From the NCBI RefSeq assembly GCF_003217325.1, contig NZ_QJTI01000005.1, forward strand, positions 119,605-183,604: a stretch of 64,000 nt of DNA. The letters are read 5' to 3'. Position numbers and translations under genes: made by a program. Below, in pieces: positions 18,506 through 27,925 of this stretch; position 1 is the stretch's first letter; the number at the start of each line of letters is the position of its first letter. A model generated the notes under the pieces. The model made no database searches and was not told the origin of the DNA. It was given only the letters and a program-made list of their open reading frames with translations. This DNA comes from Rhodopseudomonas faecalis (GTDB lineage Bacteria > Pseudomonadota > Alphaproteobacteria > Rhizobiales > Xanthobacteraceae).

Positions 18506-20062
18506 ATGGCGCCCGCCAGCAAATCTCGTGACACCTATTACCTGACCACCGCCATCGCTTATCCGAACGGTGTGCCGCATATCGGCCATGCCTATGAGGC
18601 GATCGCCACCGACGCGCTGGCGCGGTTTCAGCGGCTCGACGGCAAGGACGTGTTCTTCTTGACCGGCACCGACGAGCACGGCCTGAAGATGGTTCAGACC
18701 GCGCAGAAGGAAGGCCTGACACCGGCCGAACTCGCCACCCGCAATGCCGGACGCTTTCGGCAGATGGATGACCTGTTGAACGTGTCTTACGACCGTTTCA
18801 TCCGCACCTCGGAAGAACAGCACCATCGCTCCTCCCAGGAAATCTGGCAGCGCATGGTCAAGAACGGCGACATCTATCTCGACAGCTATGCCGGCTGGTA
18901 TTCGGTTCGCGACGAGGCCTATTACGCCGAGGACGAAACCACGGTCGGCGAGGACAAGGTGCGCCGCGGCCCGCAGGGCACGCCGGTCGAGTGGGTCGAG
19001 GAACAGAGCTACTTCTTCAAGCTGTCGGCCTATCAGGACCGGCTGCTGCAACTCTATGCCGATCAGCCCGATTTCATCGGCCCGGACTCGCGCAAGAACG
19101 AGGTGGTGTCGTTCGTCAGGGGCGGGCTCAAGGACCTGTCGGTGTCGCGCACCACGTTCGACTGGGGCATCAAGGTGCCGGATGCCGACGGCCATGTGAT
19201 GTATGTCTGGGTCGACGCGCTGACCAACTACATTACCGGCGTCGGCTTCCCGAACGAGAGCGATCCGAACTGGCGCTACTGGCCGGCTGATCTGCATGTG
19301 ATCGGCAAGGACATCATTCGCTTCCATGCGGTGTATTGGCCGGCGTTCCTGATGTCAGCTGGCATCCCGGTGCAGAAGCGGGTGTTCGCGCACGGTTTTC
19401 TGTTCAACCGCGGCGAGAAGATGTCGAAGTCGCTCGGCAACGTGGTCGATCCGTTCAATCTCGCCGAGCAATATGGCGTCGATCAGCTGCGCTACTTCCT
19501 GCTGCGCGAAGTGCAGTTCGGCCAGGACGGCAGCTACAATCACGAAGCGATCGTCAACCGCATCAATGCCGATCTCGCCAATGATCTTGGCAATCTGGCG
19601 CAGCGCTCGCTGTCGATGATCGCCAAGCAGTGCGAGAGCATCGTGCCGGAGCCCGGTGAGTTCAGCGACAACGACAAGGCGATCCTGAGCCAGGCCGACG
19701 GCATGCTGGCGCTGGCGCGCAGCGCGATGGAAACGCAGCAGATCCATCAGGCGCTCAATGCGGTGTGGGCGGTGGTGGCCGAGGCCAATCGCTACTTCGC
19801 CGGCGAAGCGCCGTGGGCGCTGGCCAAGACCGATCCGGCGCGGCAGCGCACGGTGCTCTATGTCACCGCCGAGGTGATCCGCCAGATCGCGATTTTGGCG
19901 CAGCCGGCAATCCCGGCATCGGCCGCCAAGCTGCTCGACATTCTGGCGATCCCGGCCGACCAGCGCGACTTCGCCGCGCTCGCGACCCGCATCAGGCCCG
20001 GCACCCAAATGCCGGCACCAGCGCCGGTGTTCCCGCGCTATGTCGAGCCCGCCGCGACGTGA
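18506..20062 (+). CDS. metG: Methionyl-tRNA synthetase
   Basis: 518 residues, the compact MetG form without a C-terminal tRNA-binding dimerisation domain. The HIGH motif is [10 protein letters not shown] near residue 20, [13 protein letters not shown] lies near residue 305, and [10 protein letters not shown] is also clear. No four-Cys zinc knuckle is seen in the connective peptide, which fits the alphaproteobacterial type. It is the fourth gene of the dac-tmk-holB-metG operon. Confidence 0.97.
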   Translation: MAPASKSRDTYYLTTAIAYPNGVPHIGHAYEAIATDALARFQRLDGKDVFFLTGTDEHGLKMVQTAQKEGLTPAELATRNAGRFRQMDDLLNVSYDRFIRTSEEQHHRSSQEIWQRMVKNGDIYLDSYAGWYSVRDEAYYAEDETTVGEDKVRRGPQGTPVEWVEEQSYFFKLSAYQDRLLQLYADQPDFIGPDSRKNEVVSFVRGGLKDLSVSRTTFDWGIKVPDADGHVMYVWVDALTNYITGVGFPNESDPNWRYWPADLHVIGKDIIRFHAVYWPAFLMSAGIPVQKRVFAHGFLFNRGEKMSKSLGNVVDPFNLAEQYGVDQLRYFLLREVQFGQDGSYNHEAIVNRINADLANDLGNLAQRSLSMIAKQCESIVPEPGEFSDNDKAILSQADGMLALARSAMETQQIHQALNAVWAVVAEANRYFAGEAPWALAKTDPARQRTVLYVTAEVIRQIAILAQPAIPASAAKLLDILAIPADQRDFAALATRIRPGTQMPAPAPVFPRYVEPAAT

Positions 20063-20070
20063 GTCTGCCG

Positions 20071-20862
20071 ATGCTGGTCGACAGTCACTGCCATCTCGAT
20101 TTCCCGGATTTTTCCGAGGAGCTCGAGGACATCATCAGCCGTGCCACGCAAGCTGGCGTGGGGCGGCTGATCACCATCTCCACCAAGGTGCGCGAACTGC
20201 CCAAACTGATCGCGATCGCCGAGCGCTTTCCGAGCGTCTATTGCTCGGTCGGCACCCATCCGCATCACGCCGATGACGAAGACGGCATCAGCACCGCAGA
20301 GCTGGTCGAGCTGACGCGCCATCCCAAAGTGGTGGCGCTCGGCGAAGCCGGGCTCGATTACTTCTATCAGTTCGGCTCGCGCGAGGCGCAGCATCGCGGC
20401 TTCCGCGCCCATATCGCGGCGGCGCGCGAAAGCGGCCTGCCGCTGGTGATCCATAGCCGCGAGGCCGATGATGATTGCGCCGCGATCCTCGAAGAGGAAA
20501 TGGCGGAGGGTGCCTTTCCGGCCTTGCTGCATTGCTACACCGGCGGCAAGCATCTGGCGCACAAGGCGATCGAACTCGGGCTGTCGATCTCGTTCACCGG
20601 CATTCTGACTTTCAAGAAGTCGCAGGAACTGCGCGATCTCGCCGCCGAGCTGCCGCTCGACCGGCTGCTGATCGAAACCGACGCGCCTTATCTCGCGCCC
20701 GGCAAATTCCGCGGCAAGCGCAATGAACCAGCGTTCGTGGTCGAGACCGCCAAGGCACTCGCCGAGATCAAGGGCGTGAGCTTTGAGGAGCTGGCGAACG
20801 CCACCACCGACAATTTCTTCCGGCTGTTCACCAAGGTGCCGCGACAGGAAGACGCTGCATGA
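20071..20862 (+). CDS. tatD: TatD-family metal-dependent DNase
   Basis: 263 residues. Metal ligands of the TIM-barrel hydrolase are visible: VDSHCHLDF (HxH), ALGEAGLDYF (Glu), LVIHSREADDD (His), LLHCYTGG (His) and LIETDAPYLAP (Asp). TatD proteins are 3'-5' exonucleases or deoxyribonucleases acting in DNA repair. A GTG at 20059 is also in frame and overlaps the metG stop by 4 bases; it would add four residues (MSLP). The stop overlaps the next gene by 4 bases. Confidence 0.94.
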   Translation: MLVDSHCHLDFPDFSEELEDIISRATQAGVGRLITISTKVRELPKLIAIAERFPSVYCSVGTHPHHADDEDGISTAELVELTRHPKVVALGEAGLDYFYQFGSREAQHRGFRAHIAAARESGLPLVIHSREADDDCAAILEEEMAEGAFPALLHCYTGGKHLAHKAIELGLSISFTGILTFKKSQELRDLAAELPLDRLLIETDAPYLAPGKFRGKRNEPAFVVETAKALAEIKGVSFEELANATTDNFFRLFTKVPRQEDAA

Positions 20863-21665
20863 CACTGACGCTCACCATCCTGGGCTGCGGTTCGTCGTCG
20901 GGCGTGCCACGTCCGGCACTCGGCTGGGGCGCCTGCGACCCGGCCAACCCCAAGAACCGGCGCCGGCGCTGCTCGCTGATGGCCGAGCTGCGCCGCGGCG
21001 ACGACGTAACGCGGGTGGTGATCGATACCTCGCCCGATCTGCGCGAGCAGCTGCTCGATGCCAATGTCGATCATGTCGATGCGGTGTTTCTCACCCATGA
21101 GCACGCCGACCAGACCCACGGCATCGACGATCTGCGTTCGCTGGTGATGCACAGCAGGCGCCGCATTCCGGTGTATCTCAATGACAGCACCGCGGCGCAT
21201 ATCCGGCTGCGCTTTGCCTATTGTTTTGAGCAGGCGCCGGGCAGTGCCTATCCGGCGATCCTGGAAGCGCGGCCGATCGAAGCCGGCGAGAGCCGCGTGA
21301 TCGAAGGGCCGGGTGGGGCGCTGAGCATCTCGGCGTTTCTGCTGCGCCATGGCAATATTCCGGCGCTCGGCTACCGGATCGGCGATGCCGCCTACACGCC
21401 CGATCTGCACGACATTCCAGAACAGAGTTTTGCAGCGCTGCAAAACCTCGATCTGTGGATCATCGATGGGCTGCGCTACAAGCACCACCCGAGCCACTTC
21501 AATATCGAGACCGCGCTGCGCTGGATCGAACGCTTTAAGCCGAAACGCGCGGTGATCACCAATATGAGCGCCGATGTCGACTATGCGACGCTCAGCGGGC
21601 AGCTGCCGCCCAACGTGATCGCCGCGTTCGACGGCATGCGGCTTGAAGTCGGTTGTTCCGATTAG
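20859..21665 (+). CDS. MBL-fold metallo-hydrolase (PhnP-like)
   Basis: 268 residues. The metallo-beta-lactamase signature is FLTHEHADQTHGIDDLR (HxHxDH), with further metal ligands in the region of LRHGNIPALGYRIGD and DGLRYKHHPSHFN. LGCGSSSGVPRP at the N terminus is typical of the PhnP/cyclic phosphodiesterase branch. No phn genes are nearby, so a phosphonate role is unlikely. It is the last gene of the operon, coupled to tatD. Confidence 0.9.
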   Translation: MTLTLTILGCGSSSGVPRPALGWGACDPANPKNRRRRCSLMAELRRGDDVTRVVIDTSPDLREQLLDANVDHVDAVFLTHEHADQTHGIDDLRSLVMHSRRRIPVYLNDSTAAHIRLRFAYCFEQAPGSAYPAILEARPIEAGESRVIEGPGGALSISAFLLRHGNIPALGYRIGDAAYTPDLHDIPEQSFAALQNLDLWIIDGLRYKHHPSHFNIETALRWIERFKPKRAVITNMSADVDYATLSGQLPPNVIAAFDGMRLEVGCSD

Positions 21666-21729
21666 CGTTGTCGTCGGGCAGCAGAGTTGCCGGCGGTCGC
21701 TGTGACGCCAAGAACTCTGAACTATGACA

Positions 21730-21840
21730 CGTCATGCCCGCGCTTGTCGCGGGTATCCACGTCTTCTAGCTATTACGATATCAAAGACGTCGATGGCCGG
21801 GACGAGCCCGGCCATGACGCATGGAGAGGGGTTGGTATCA
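21730..21840. repeat. REP-like palindromic element, family A (longer form)
   Basis: CGTCATGCCCGCGCTTGTCG at one end pairs with CGGGACGAGCCCGGCCATGACG at the other, with an inner hairpin CACGTCTT/AAGACGTC style core. GGTTGGTATCA follows, as in the copy at 9919-10008. Confidence 0.7.
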
Positions 21841-21871
21841 GTAATCGCTGCGATCAACGGCTCTCCATCCT

Positions 21872-23209
21872 TCAATTCCACACGCCGCTGCGACGATCTT
21901 CGACGCGCTTGGCCTTGTGGGTGGCACGCGGCAACGTATCGGGTTGTAGCACCGACACAGCTGCCGACACGCCAGTGACCGCGCGCAGCTTGCGCTCGAA
22001 GCGATCGGCCAGCTGGTTGGGCTCACCGTTGAAGCCGTGAATATGCTCGACCTCGACCGTGAGCCGGTCAAGGTGGTTGATGCGCTCGACCACCAGCCGA
22101 TATTCGCCGGTCAGCTCGTGATCCTGACGCGCCACCGCCTCGACGTCGCTCGGGAACAGATTGACGCCCTTGATGATCAACATGTCATCGAGCCGGCCGT
22201 GCACGCCGTTCAGCCGGATAGCAGTGCGGCCGCAGCGGCACGGTTCGGGATTGAAGCTGACGATGTCGCCAGTGCGGAACCGGATCATCGGCCGCGCCGA
22301 CTTCTGCAGCGTGGTCAGCACCATCTCGCCGCGATCGCCGGGCTTGACCGGCTCGCCGCTGCTCGGATCGATCACTTCCACCAGAATATGATCTTCCGCC
22401 CAGTGCAGGCCGTTCTTCCGTTCGCACATGCCGGCGCACGAGCCAAAGATGTCGGACAGGCCGTAGTAATCATAAACCGAGGCACCCCACAGCGTTTCGA
22501 TGCGGTCGCGGGTCTCGGGAATCGAGCCGCCCGGCTCGCCGGCGACAAAGATGCGGCGCACGGCAAAATCCTTGCGCAGATCAAAGCCCTGCTTGACCGC
22601 GGTTTCGCCGAGATACCAAGCGTAAGACGGCGTGGTCCAGATCACGGTCGCCTGGAACTGGCGTAGGATCTGCAACAGCCGGTCCGAGGGCAGGGTGCCG
22701 GCATGCACGGTCAGGGCGCCGAGCTTCTGCGCGCCGAGCACGCACGGCCCGCCGATGAACAGCGACAGGTTCAGCGAATGCACATAGCGGTCGCTCGGCC
22801 GCATGCCGGACGACCAGAACTGCCGCGCTTCATAATCGATCCAGGCGTCAAAATCGGCCGCGGTAAACGGCGAGGCGGTCGGCACGCCGGTCGAGCCGGA
22901 CGACGCCGAGATGTAGACGATGTCGCGCTCCGGCACCGCAACGAGATCGCCCAACGGCGGCACGGCGAGCTGACGATCACGCAGCGTGTGCTTGTTGATG
23001 AACGGAAAACGCCGGATGTCGTCGAGCGTCTTGATCTGGTCGGGCGTTACTTTGGCGGCGTCGAACGAGGCGCGGTAGGCCGGCGAATTCTGATAGGCAT
23101 GCGCGACATGGCGCTGCAGCAGCGACAGTTTCAGCGCGTCCCATTCGGCGCGCGATTGGGTTTCGAGCCGTGCATCCCAGTACGGCCGATCGTCGGAAAG
23201 GCTGGTCAT
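21872..23209 (-). CDS. Phenylacetate-CoA ligase-like AMP-forming enzyme
   Basis: 445 residues. AMP-binding signature ISASSGSTGVPTASPFT, then YYGLSDIFG and TLQKSARPMIRFRTGDI with CRCGRT, followed by the C-terminal lid GRLDDMLIIKGVNLFPSDVE. This order and the short length match PaaK-type aryl-CoA ligases. It should activate an aromatic acid with ATP and CoA in the cytosol; phenylacetate itself is not proven because no other paa genes are present. I start it at the ATG at 23209; 13 more in-frame residues upstream are not conserved in look. A MetQ-like gene lies upstream on the same strand. Confidence 0.88.
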   Translation of the reverse strand: MTSLSDDRPYWDARLETQSRAEWDALKLSLLQRHVAHAYQNSPAYRASFDAAKVTPDQIKTLDDIRRFPFINKHTLRDRQLAVPPLGDLVAVPERDIVYISASSGSTGVPTASPFTAADFDAWIDYEARQFWSSGMRPSDRYVHSLNLSLFIGGPCVLGAQKLGALTVHAGTLPSDRLLQILRQFQATVIWTTPSYAWYLGETAVKQGFDLRKDFAVRRIFVAGEPGGSIPETRDRIETLWGASVYDYYGLSDIFGSCAGMCERKNGLHWAEDHILVEVIDPSSGEPVKPGDRGEMVLTTLQKSARPMIRFRTGDIVSFNPEPCRCGRTAIRLNGVHGRLDDMLIIKGVNLFPSDVEAVARQDHELTGEYRLVVERINHLDRLTVEVEHIHGFNGEPNQLADRFERKLRAVTGVSAAVSVLQPDTLPRATHKAKRVEDRRSGVWN

Positions 23210-23272
23210 CACATTACAATCTTGAACAGAGGATGACCGGCGGCCCACAGGCCGGCCGGTCGAAAAAGGGCG

Positions 23273-24058
23273 TCACCAGGTGGTCAGGATGGTGCCGTTG
23301 AAGCGCTTTTCGGTGAATTCCTTCACTTCCGGCGAGCGGTAGATTTCAACGAACTTCTTCAGCGCCGCGTTGTCCTTGTTCTTGGCACGAACCGCGAACA
23401 CCAGGTTCCAATTGCTATCAGCGCTTTCCAGCAACAGCGCCTTCTTCGGATCAAGGCCGGCGCTGAGTGCGTAGTTCAGGTTCACCGCTGAGAAATCGAG
23501 GTCGTTGAGCGAGCGCGGCAGCTGCGCCGCGTCGAGTTCGACAATCTTCAGACGCTTCGGATTGTCGATGATGTCAGCGATGGTGGCCTTGATGCCGACA
23601 TCGGGTTTCAGCTTGATCAGACCGGCCTTCTCAAACAGCTGCAACGCGCGCGCGCCGTTCGACGGATCGTTCGGGATCGCCGCCGACGCGCCGGTCTTCA
23701 GCTCCGACAGGTTGTTGATCTTGTTGGAATACAGGCCGATCGGCACGATGATGCCCTTGGCGATCGACACGAGGTCATAGCCGCGCTGCGCGATCTGATT
23801 GTCGAGATAGGGCTGGTGCTGGAACAGGTTGATATCAAGATCATCCTGCGACAGCGCCACATTCGGCACCGTGTAGTCGGTGAATTCAGTGATTTTCAGC
23901 GTGATGCCTTGCTTGCTGGCGAGATCGCCGGCGTAGCGCAGAATTTCGGCATAAGGCCCGGCCGTGGTGCCGATCCGGATCACGTCGCTGGCCTTCGCCG
24001 GAGCAATCAGTGAGAGAATAGCAAGCGCTGCACCTGCGAACTTCAATGTACGTTTCAT
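23273..24058 (-). CDS. MetQ/NlpA-family substrate-binding protein without lipobox
   Basis: 261 residues. Family motifs: IRIGTTAGPYAEIL, DYTVPNVALSQDDLDINLFQHQPYLD, and NDPSNGARALQLFEKAGLIKL. This fold binds methionine or related compounds in the periplasm for MetNI-type ABC importers. The signal peptide MKRTLKFAGAALAILSLIAP ends AKAS with no Cys, so cleavage by signal peptidase I and a free periplasmic protein are expected. Most family members are lipoproteins. No ABC ATPase or permease gene is adjacent. The ATG at 24058 is preferred over the TTG two codons upstream. Confidence 0.88.
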   Translation of the reverse strand: MKRTLKFAGAALAILSLIAPAKASDVIRIGTTAGPYAEILRYAGDLASKQGITLKITEFTDYTVPNVALSQDDLDINLFQHQPYLDNQIAQRGYDLVSIAKGIIVPIGLYSNKINNLSELKTGASAAIPNDPSNGARALQLFEKAGLIKLKPDVGIKATIADIIDNPKRLKIVELDAAQLPRSLNDLDFSAVNLNYALSAGLDPKKALLLESADSNWNLVFAVRAKNKDNAALKKFVEIYRSPEVKEFTEKRFNGTILTTW

Positions 24059-24307
24059 GTCCAATCCATTTTTGCGGAGGCCGACCGTGGTCGACCGATT
24101 GGACGAAACTACATAGCCGCTGTTTCACTGGCCATTTTGAAGTCAATGGCAAATGGAGGCGAATGTTGCTCCGCAGCGTGAGGATAGAGAAAGACTCAAT
24201 TCAGTGTCGCAAGCATGCGCGGCTGCGGGGCAGCGATCCTGGTGATCTGATCGAGACCAGGAATCGCCGCCACGCGGGCTCTGCAGCACAGAGCTGTCGT
24301 TGCCGCG

Positions 24308-25957
24308 CTATTCCGAAATCGCTTTTGCTGATTTCACCTGATCGCGCAGCATGAACTTCTGAATCTTGCCTGTCGAGGTTTTGGGAATCGAGGCGAACTC
24401 GATGACCTTCGGCGTTTTGAAACCGGGCAGTTGCTCGCGGCAATAGGCGATGATTTCCGCCTCGGTCACGCTGGCGCCTTCCTTCAATTCGACGAACGCG
24501 CACGGCACCTCGCCCCATTTCGGATCAGGCTTGGCGACCACCGCGGCGAACATGATCGCCGGGTGCTTGTACAGCACGTCCTCGACCTCGACCGAGGACA
24601 CGTTCTCGCCGCCCGAGATGATGATGTCCTTGGAGCGGTCCTTGATGATCACATAGCCATGCTGATCGAGCACGCCGAGATCGCCGGTGTGGAACCAGCC
24701 GCCGGCGAAGGCTTCCTGGGTAGCTTTCTCGTTCTTCAAATAGCCCTTCATGACGATATTGCCGCGGAACATGACCTCGCCGATGGTCTCGCCGTCGCGC
24801 GGCACCTCGGTCATGGTTTCTGGATCAAGCACCGTGACCGCTTCTTGCAGCGGGTAGGGAACGCCCTGGCGGCGCTTGAGCTGGGCGCGCTCGGCGAGCG
24901 GCAGCTCGTCCCAGCCGGGCTGCTCGGCGCACACCGAGGCCGGGCCATAGACTTCGGTGAGACCGTAGACGTGGGTCAGCTTGATGCCGATCGACTCCGC
25001 GCCAGCCAGCACCGCGACCGGCGGCGCCGCGCCGGCGATCAGCCCGACGATCGGACGGCCGCTGCCGTCCTTCGGCGCGCTCGGGGCGTTGATCAGGGTG
25101 TTGTAGACGATCGGCGCGCCGGCCATGTGGGTGACGCCATGTTTCGGGATCAGCTCAAAGATTTTGGCCGGATCGACCTTGCGCAGGCAGACATTGACGC
25201 CAGCCGCCGCCGCGATGGTCCAGGGAAAACACCAGCCATTGCAGTGGAACATCGGCAGCGTCCACAGATAGACCGGATGCTGGCCAAGGCCGGCGGCGAT
25301 GATGTTGCTGACCGCGTTGAGATACGCGCCGCGGTGATGGGTGACGACGCCCTTGGGATTGCCGGTGGTGCCGGAGGTGTAGCCGAGCGCGATCGCATCC
25401 CACTCGTCATCAGGACGGCGTCCGGCAAAGCTTGGATCGCCCGCCGCCAGCGCGGCTTCATATTCGATCTCGCCGATCCGCCGGCCAGCGCCAAAGGCCG
25501 GGTCATCGACATCGATCAGCAGCGGCTTGGGGCCGCTCATCAAGGCAATGGCGTCCTCGATCACCGCGGCGAATTCCGGGTCGACCAGCACCGCCTTGGC
25601 GCCGCCATGGTCGAGCTGGAACGCGATCGAATTCGGCTCAAGCCGGATATTGAGCGGGTTGAGCACCGCGCCTAGCATCGGCACCGCGAAATGCGCTTCA
25701 TACATCGCCGGGATGTTGGGCAGCATCGCCGCCACGGTGTCGCCGCGGCCGATGCCACGGCTGGCGAGGAAGGAGGCGAGGCGGTGGCTGCGCTCGCGGG
25801 TTTCCGCCCAGGTGAAGCGCCGGTCCTCATAGACCACGCTGGTCATGGTGGGGTAGATCGCGGCGGTGCGCTCCAGGAAGCTGAGCGGTGTCAGCGGCAC
25901 ATAATTGGCAGCGTTTTTGTCGAGACCGAGATCGTATTGGTGCGGTTGGGCGGCCAT
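24308..25957 (-). CDS. Acyl-CoA synthetase (DmdB/FadD-like)
   Basis: 549 residues, full length. AMP-binding motif LGYTSGTTGNPKGVVTHHRG, then the adenylate-binding VYGLTEVYGP, the hinge FHTGDLGVLDQHGYVIIKDR, the lid GGENVSSVEVED, and the catalytic lysine in KTSTGKIQKFMLR. This layout matches medium-chain or methylmercaptopropionate-CoA ligases. The substrate cannot be read from the sequence. About 85 bases separate it from the downstream end of the TRAP permease gene on the same strand. Confidence 0.9.
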   Translation of the reverse strand: MAAQPHQYDLGLDKNAANYVPLTPLSFLERTAAIYPTMTSVVYEDRRFTWAETRERSHRLASFLASRGIGRGDTVAAMLPNIPAMYEAHFAVPMLGAVLNPLNIRLEPNSIAFQLDHGGAKAVLVDPEFAAVIEDAIALMSGPKPLLIDVDDPAFGAGRRIGEIEYEAALAAGDPSFAGRRPDDEWDAIALGYTSGTTGNPKGVVTHHRGAYLNAVSNIIAAGLGQHPVYLWTLPMFHCNGWCFPWTIAAAAGVNVCLRKVDPAKIFELIPKHGVTHMAGAPIVYNTLINAPSAPKDGSGRPIVGLIAGAAPPVAVLAGAESIGIKLTHVYGLTEVYGPASVCAEQPGWDELPLAERAQLKRRQGVPYPLQEAVTVLDPETMTEVPRDGETIGEVMFRGNIVMKGYLKNEKATQEAFAGGWFHTGDLGVLDQHGYVIIKDRSKDIIISGGENVSSVEVEDVLYKHPAIMFAAVVAKPDPKWGEVPCAFVELKEGASVTEAEIIAYCREQLPGFKTPKVIEFASIPKTSTGKIQKFMLRDQVKSAKAISE

Positions 25958-26042
25958 CTGACAAACTCCTCCTCACAGATAGATATTGGTCGTTCTTGAT
26001 ATTTTGGACGAAGCGCCGAACCGGCACGCCGCCGCCCCGATC

Positions 26043-27911
26043 TCACAGGAAGCCGATCGAGATCCAGGGAAACACCGCCACAATAATCAAACCGGCGAGC
26101 AGCGCCAGCAGGTAGCCCCAAATCGGACGGATACCTTCGGCGGGGTCGACACGGCCGATCGCGCAAGCAGCGTAGTAGCCGACCCCGAAGGGCGGCGCGA
26201 ACAGCCCGATGCCCATCGCCAGGATCACCACCATAGCGTAGTGCACCTCATGGATGCCGACCGCGCGCGCGATCGGGAACAACAGCGGGCCGAACAGCAC
26301 GATCGCTGGAATGCCTTCCAGCACGCTGCCGAGGATCACAAAGGCCAGCACCGACACCGCCATGAAGGTGGCGGCGCCGCCGGGCAGGCCGGTCATCGCG
26401 CTCGCCAGCGCCCTTGAGAAGCCGGACTGGGTCAGCCCCCAGGCCATGCCGGTCGCGGTGCCGATGATCAGCAAAATCGCGCCCGACAGGCTGGCGGTTT
26501 CCACCAGCATCGGCCGCAGCCGCTGCCAATCGAATTTGCGATAGACCAAAAGCCCGGCGAGCAGGGCGTACACGATGCCGATGGTCGACACTTCGGTGGC
26601 GGTGGCAACGCCCTCCACCACCGCGGCGCGGATCACGAATGGCAGCGCCAGCGCCGGCAGCGCGACCACAAAGGCTTTCAGAATCTCGCCGCCGCTGGCG
26701 CGGCTGACATGGCTGAGATCCTCATCGCGGTAGCGCCACCACACCAGCATGCACAGTGTGATCGCCAGCACCGCGCCCGGCAGCAGCCCGCCAGTGAACA
26801 GCGCCGCGATCGACACGCCGGTGACCGAGCCGATGGTGATCAGCACCAGGCTTGGCGGAATGGTTTCGGTCTGTGCGCCGGTGGCCGAGAGCAGGGCGAC
26901 CAGATCGCCCGGCTTGGCGCCGCGCTTCTTCATTTCCGGCAGCAGCACCGGCGCGACCGCCGCCATGTCGGCGGCCTTGGCGCCGGAAATACCGGACACC
27001 AGATACATAGCGCCGACCAGCACATAATGCAGGCCGCCGCGCACATGGCCGAGCAGGCTGGCCAGAAACGTCACCATGGCGCGCGCCATGCCGGTCATCT
27101 CGATCAGCAGGCCGAGAAACACGAACAGCGGCACCGACAACAGGATCAGATGGCTCATGCCCTCGTCCATCCGGCCGACCAGCACCATTAGCGGCGTGTG
27201 GGTGGTGAGCGCCAGATAGCCGTAGATCGCCAGGCCAAAGCCAAACGCGATCGGTACGCCGGCGAACACGCAGGCCGCGACCACGCCGACAAAGAAGATC
27301 AGCAGATTGATATTGCCGAGCGGCTTCAGCAGCGGCTGCGCCAGCACGAACGCGCCGATGATGACAGCAACCAGGGCGAGGGCGCCGGCCACGATTGGCC
27401 AGCGCCCAAAGCGCAACAAGCGCAGCAGCGCAAACAGCGCCATCAGCACGATGCCGACCGGCAACGCCGCCGCGCGCCAGCTATTGGCGATCTGCAGCGC
27501 TGGCGTGGTGATGTAACTTTCCTCATAGGCGTAGTCGGCCGAGGGCACGACGATCAGCAGCAAAAATGCCAGCGCTGCCAGCGTCGCCACGACGTCCAGA
27601 AAGGCGCGTAGTGAGGGGCCGGCGCGCGCCACCAGCGCCGTCATGCGCATATGCTCGCCGCGGTGAAACGCCACCGCGGCGCCAAGCATCGCCAGCCACA
27701 AAAACAGCATCGACGCCAGTTCGTCGGACCAGGTCAGCGGGCTGTGCAGCACATAGCGCGACACCACGCCGGCAAACAGCACCACGATCTCGGCAACCAC
27801 CAGCAGCGCCGCCGGCCACTCGACCAGCGCGCCGAGCGCCCGCTGCAGCCGGTCGATCACCGGCCGATCAGCGGACGTCACCAAGGTTTGCGTGTTGAGC
27901 GCGTGCGCCAC
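26043..27911 (-). CDS. TRAP transporter fused DctQ-DctM permease
   Basis: About 622 residues. The N-terminal 180 hold four helices of the small DctQ subunit, including ITTPALQIANSWR and WSDELASMLFLWLAMLGA. From about 200 onward lies the 12-helix DctM subunit with FGLAIYGYLALTTHT, SGISGAKAADMAAVAPVLLPEM and IGLFAPPFGVGYYAACAIG. In most TRAP systems these are two genes; here they form one polypeptide. The start is uncertain: an ATG at 27992 would overlap the dctP gene by 67 bases, while a GTG at 27911 lies just after the dctP stop. I chose the GTG. Confidence 0.88.
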   Translation of the reverse strand: MAHALNTQTLVTSADRPVIDRLQRALGALVEWPAALLVVAEIVVLFAGVVSRYVLHSPLTWSDELASMLFLWLAMLGAAVAFHRGEHMRMTALVARAGPSLRAFLDVVATLAALAFLLLIVVPSADYAYEESYITTPALQIANSWRAAALPVGIVLMALFALLRLLRFGRWPIVAGALALVAVIIGAFVLAQPLLKPLGNINLLIFFVGVVAACVFAGVPIAFGFGLAIYGYLALTTHTPLMVLVGRMDEGMSHLILLSVPLFVFLGLLIEMTGMARAMVTFLASLLGHVRGGLHYVLVGAMYLVSGISGAKAADMAAVAPVLLPEMKKRGAKPGDLVALLSATGAQTETIPPSLVLITIGSVTGVSIAALFTGGLLPGAVLAITLCMLVWWRYRDEDLSHVSRASGGEILKAFVVALPALALPFVIRAAVVEGVATATEVSTIGIVYALLAGLLVYRKFDWQRLRPMLVETASLSGAILLIIGTATGMAWGLTQSGFSRALASAMTGLPGGAATFMAVSVLAFVILGSVLEGIPAIVLFGPLLFPIARAVGIHEVHYAMVVILAMGIGLFAPPFGVGYYAACAIGRVDPAEGIRPIWGYLLALLAGLIIVAVFPWISIGFL

Positions 27912-27925
27912 GGCGGCGTGCGGAG

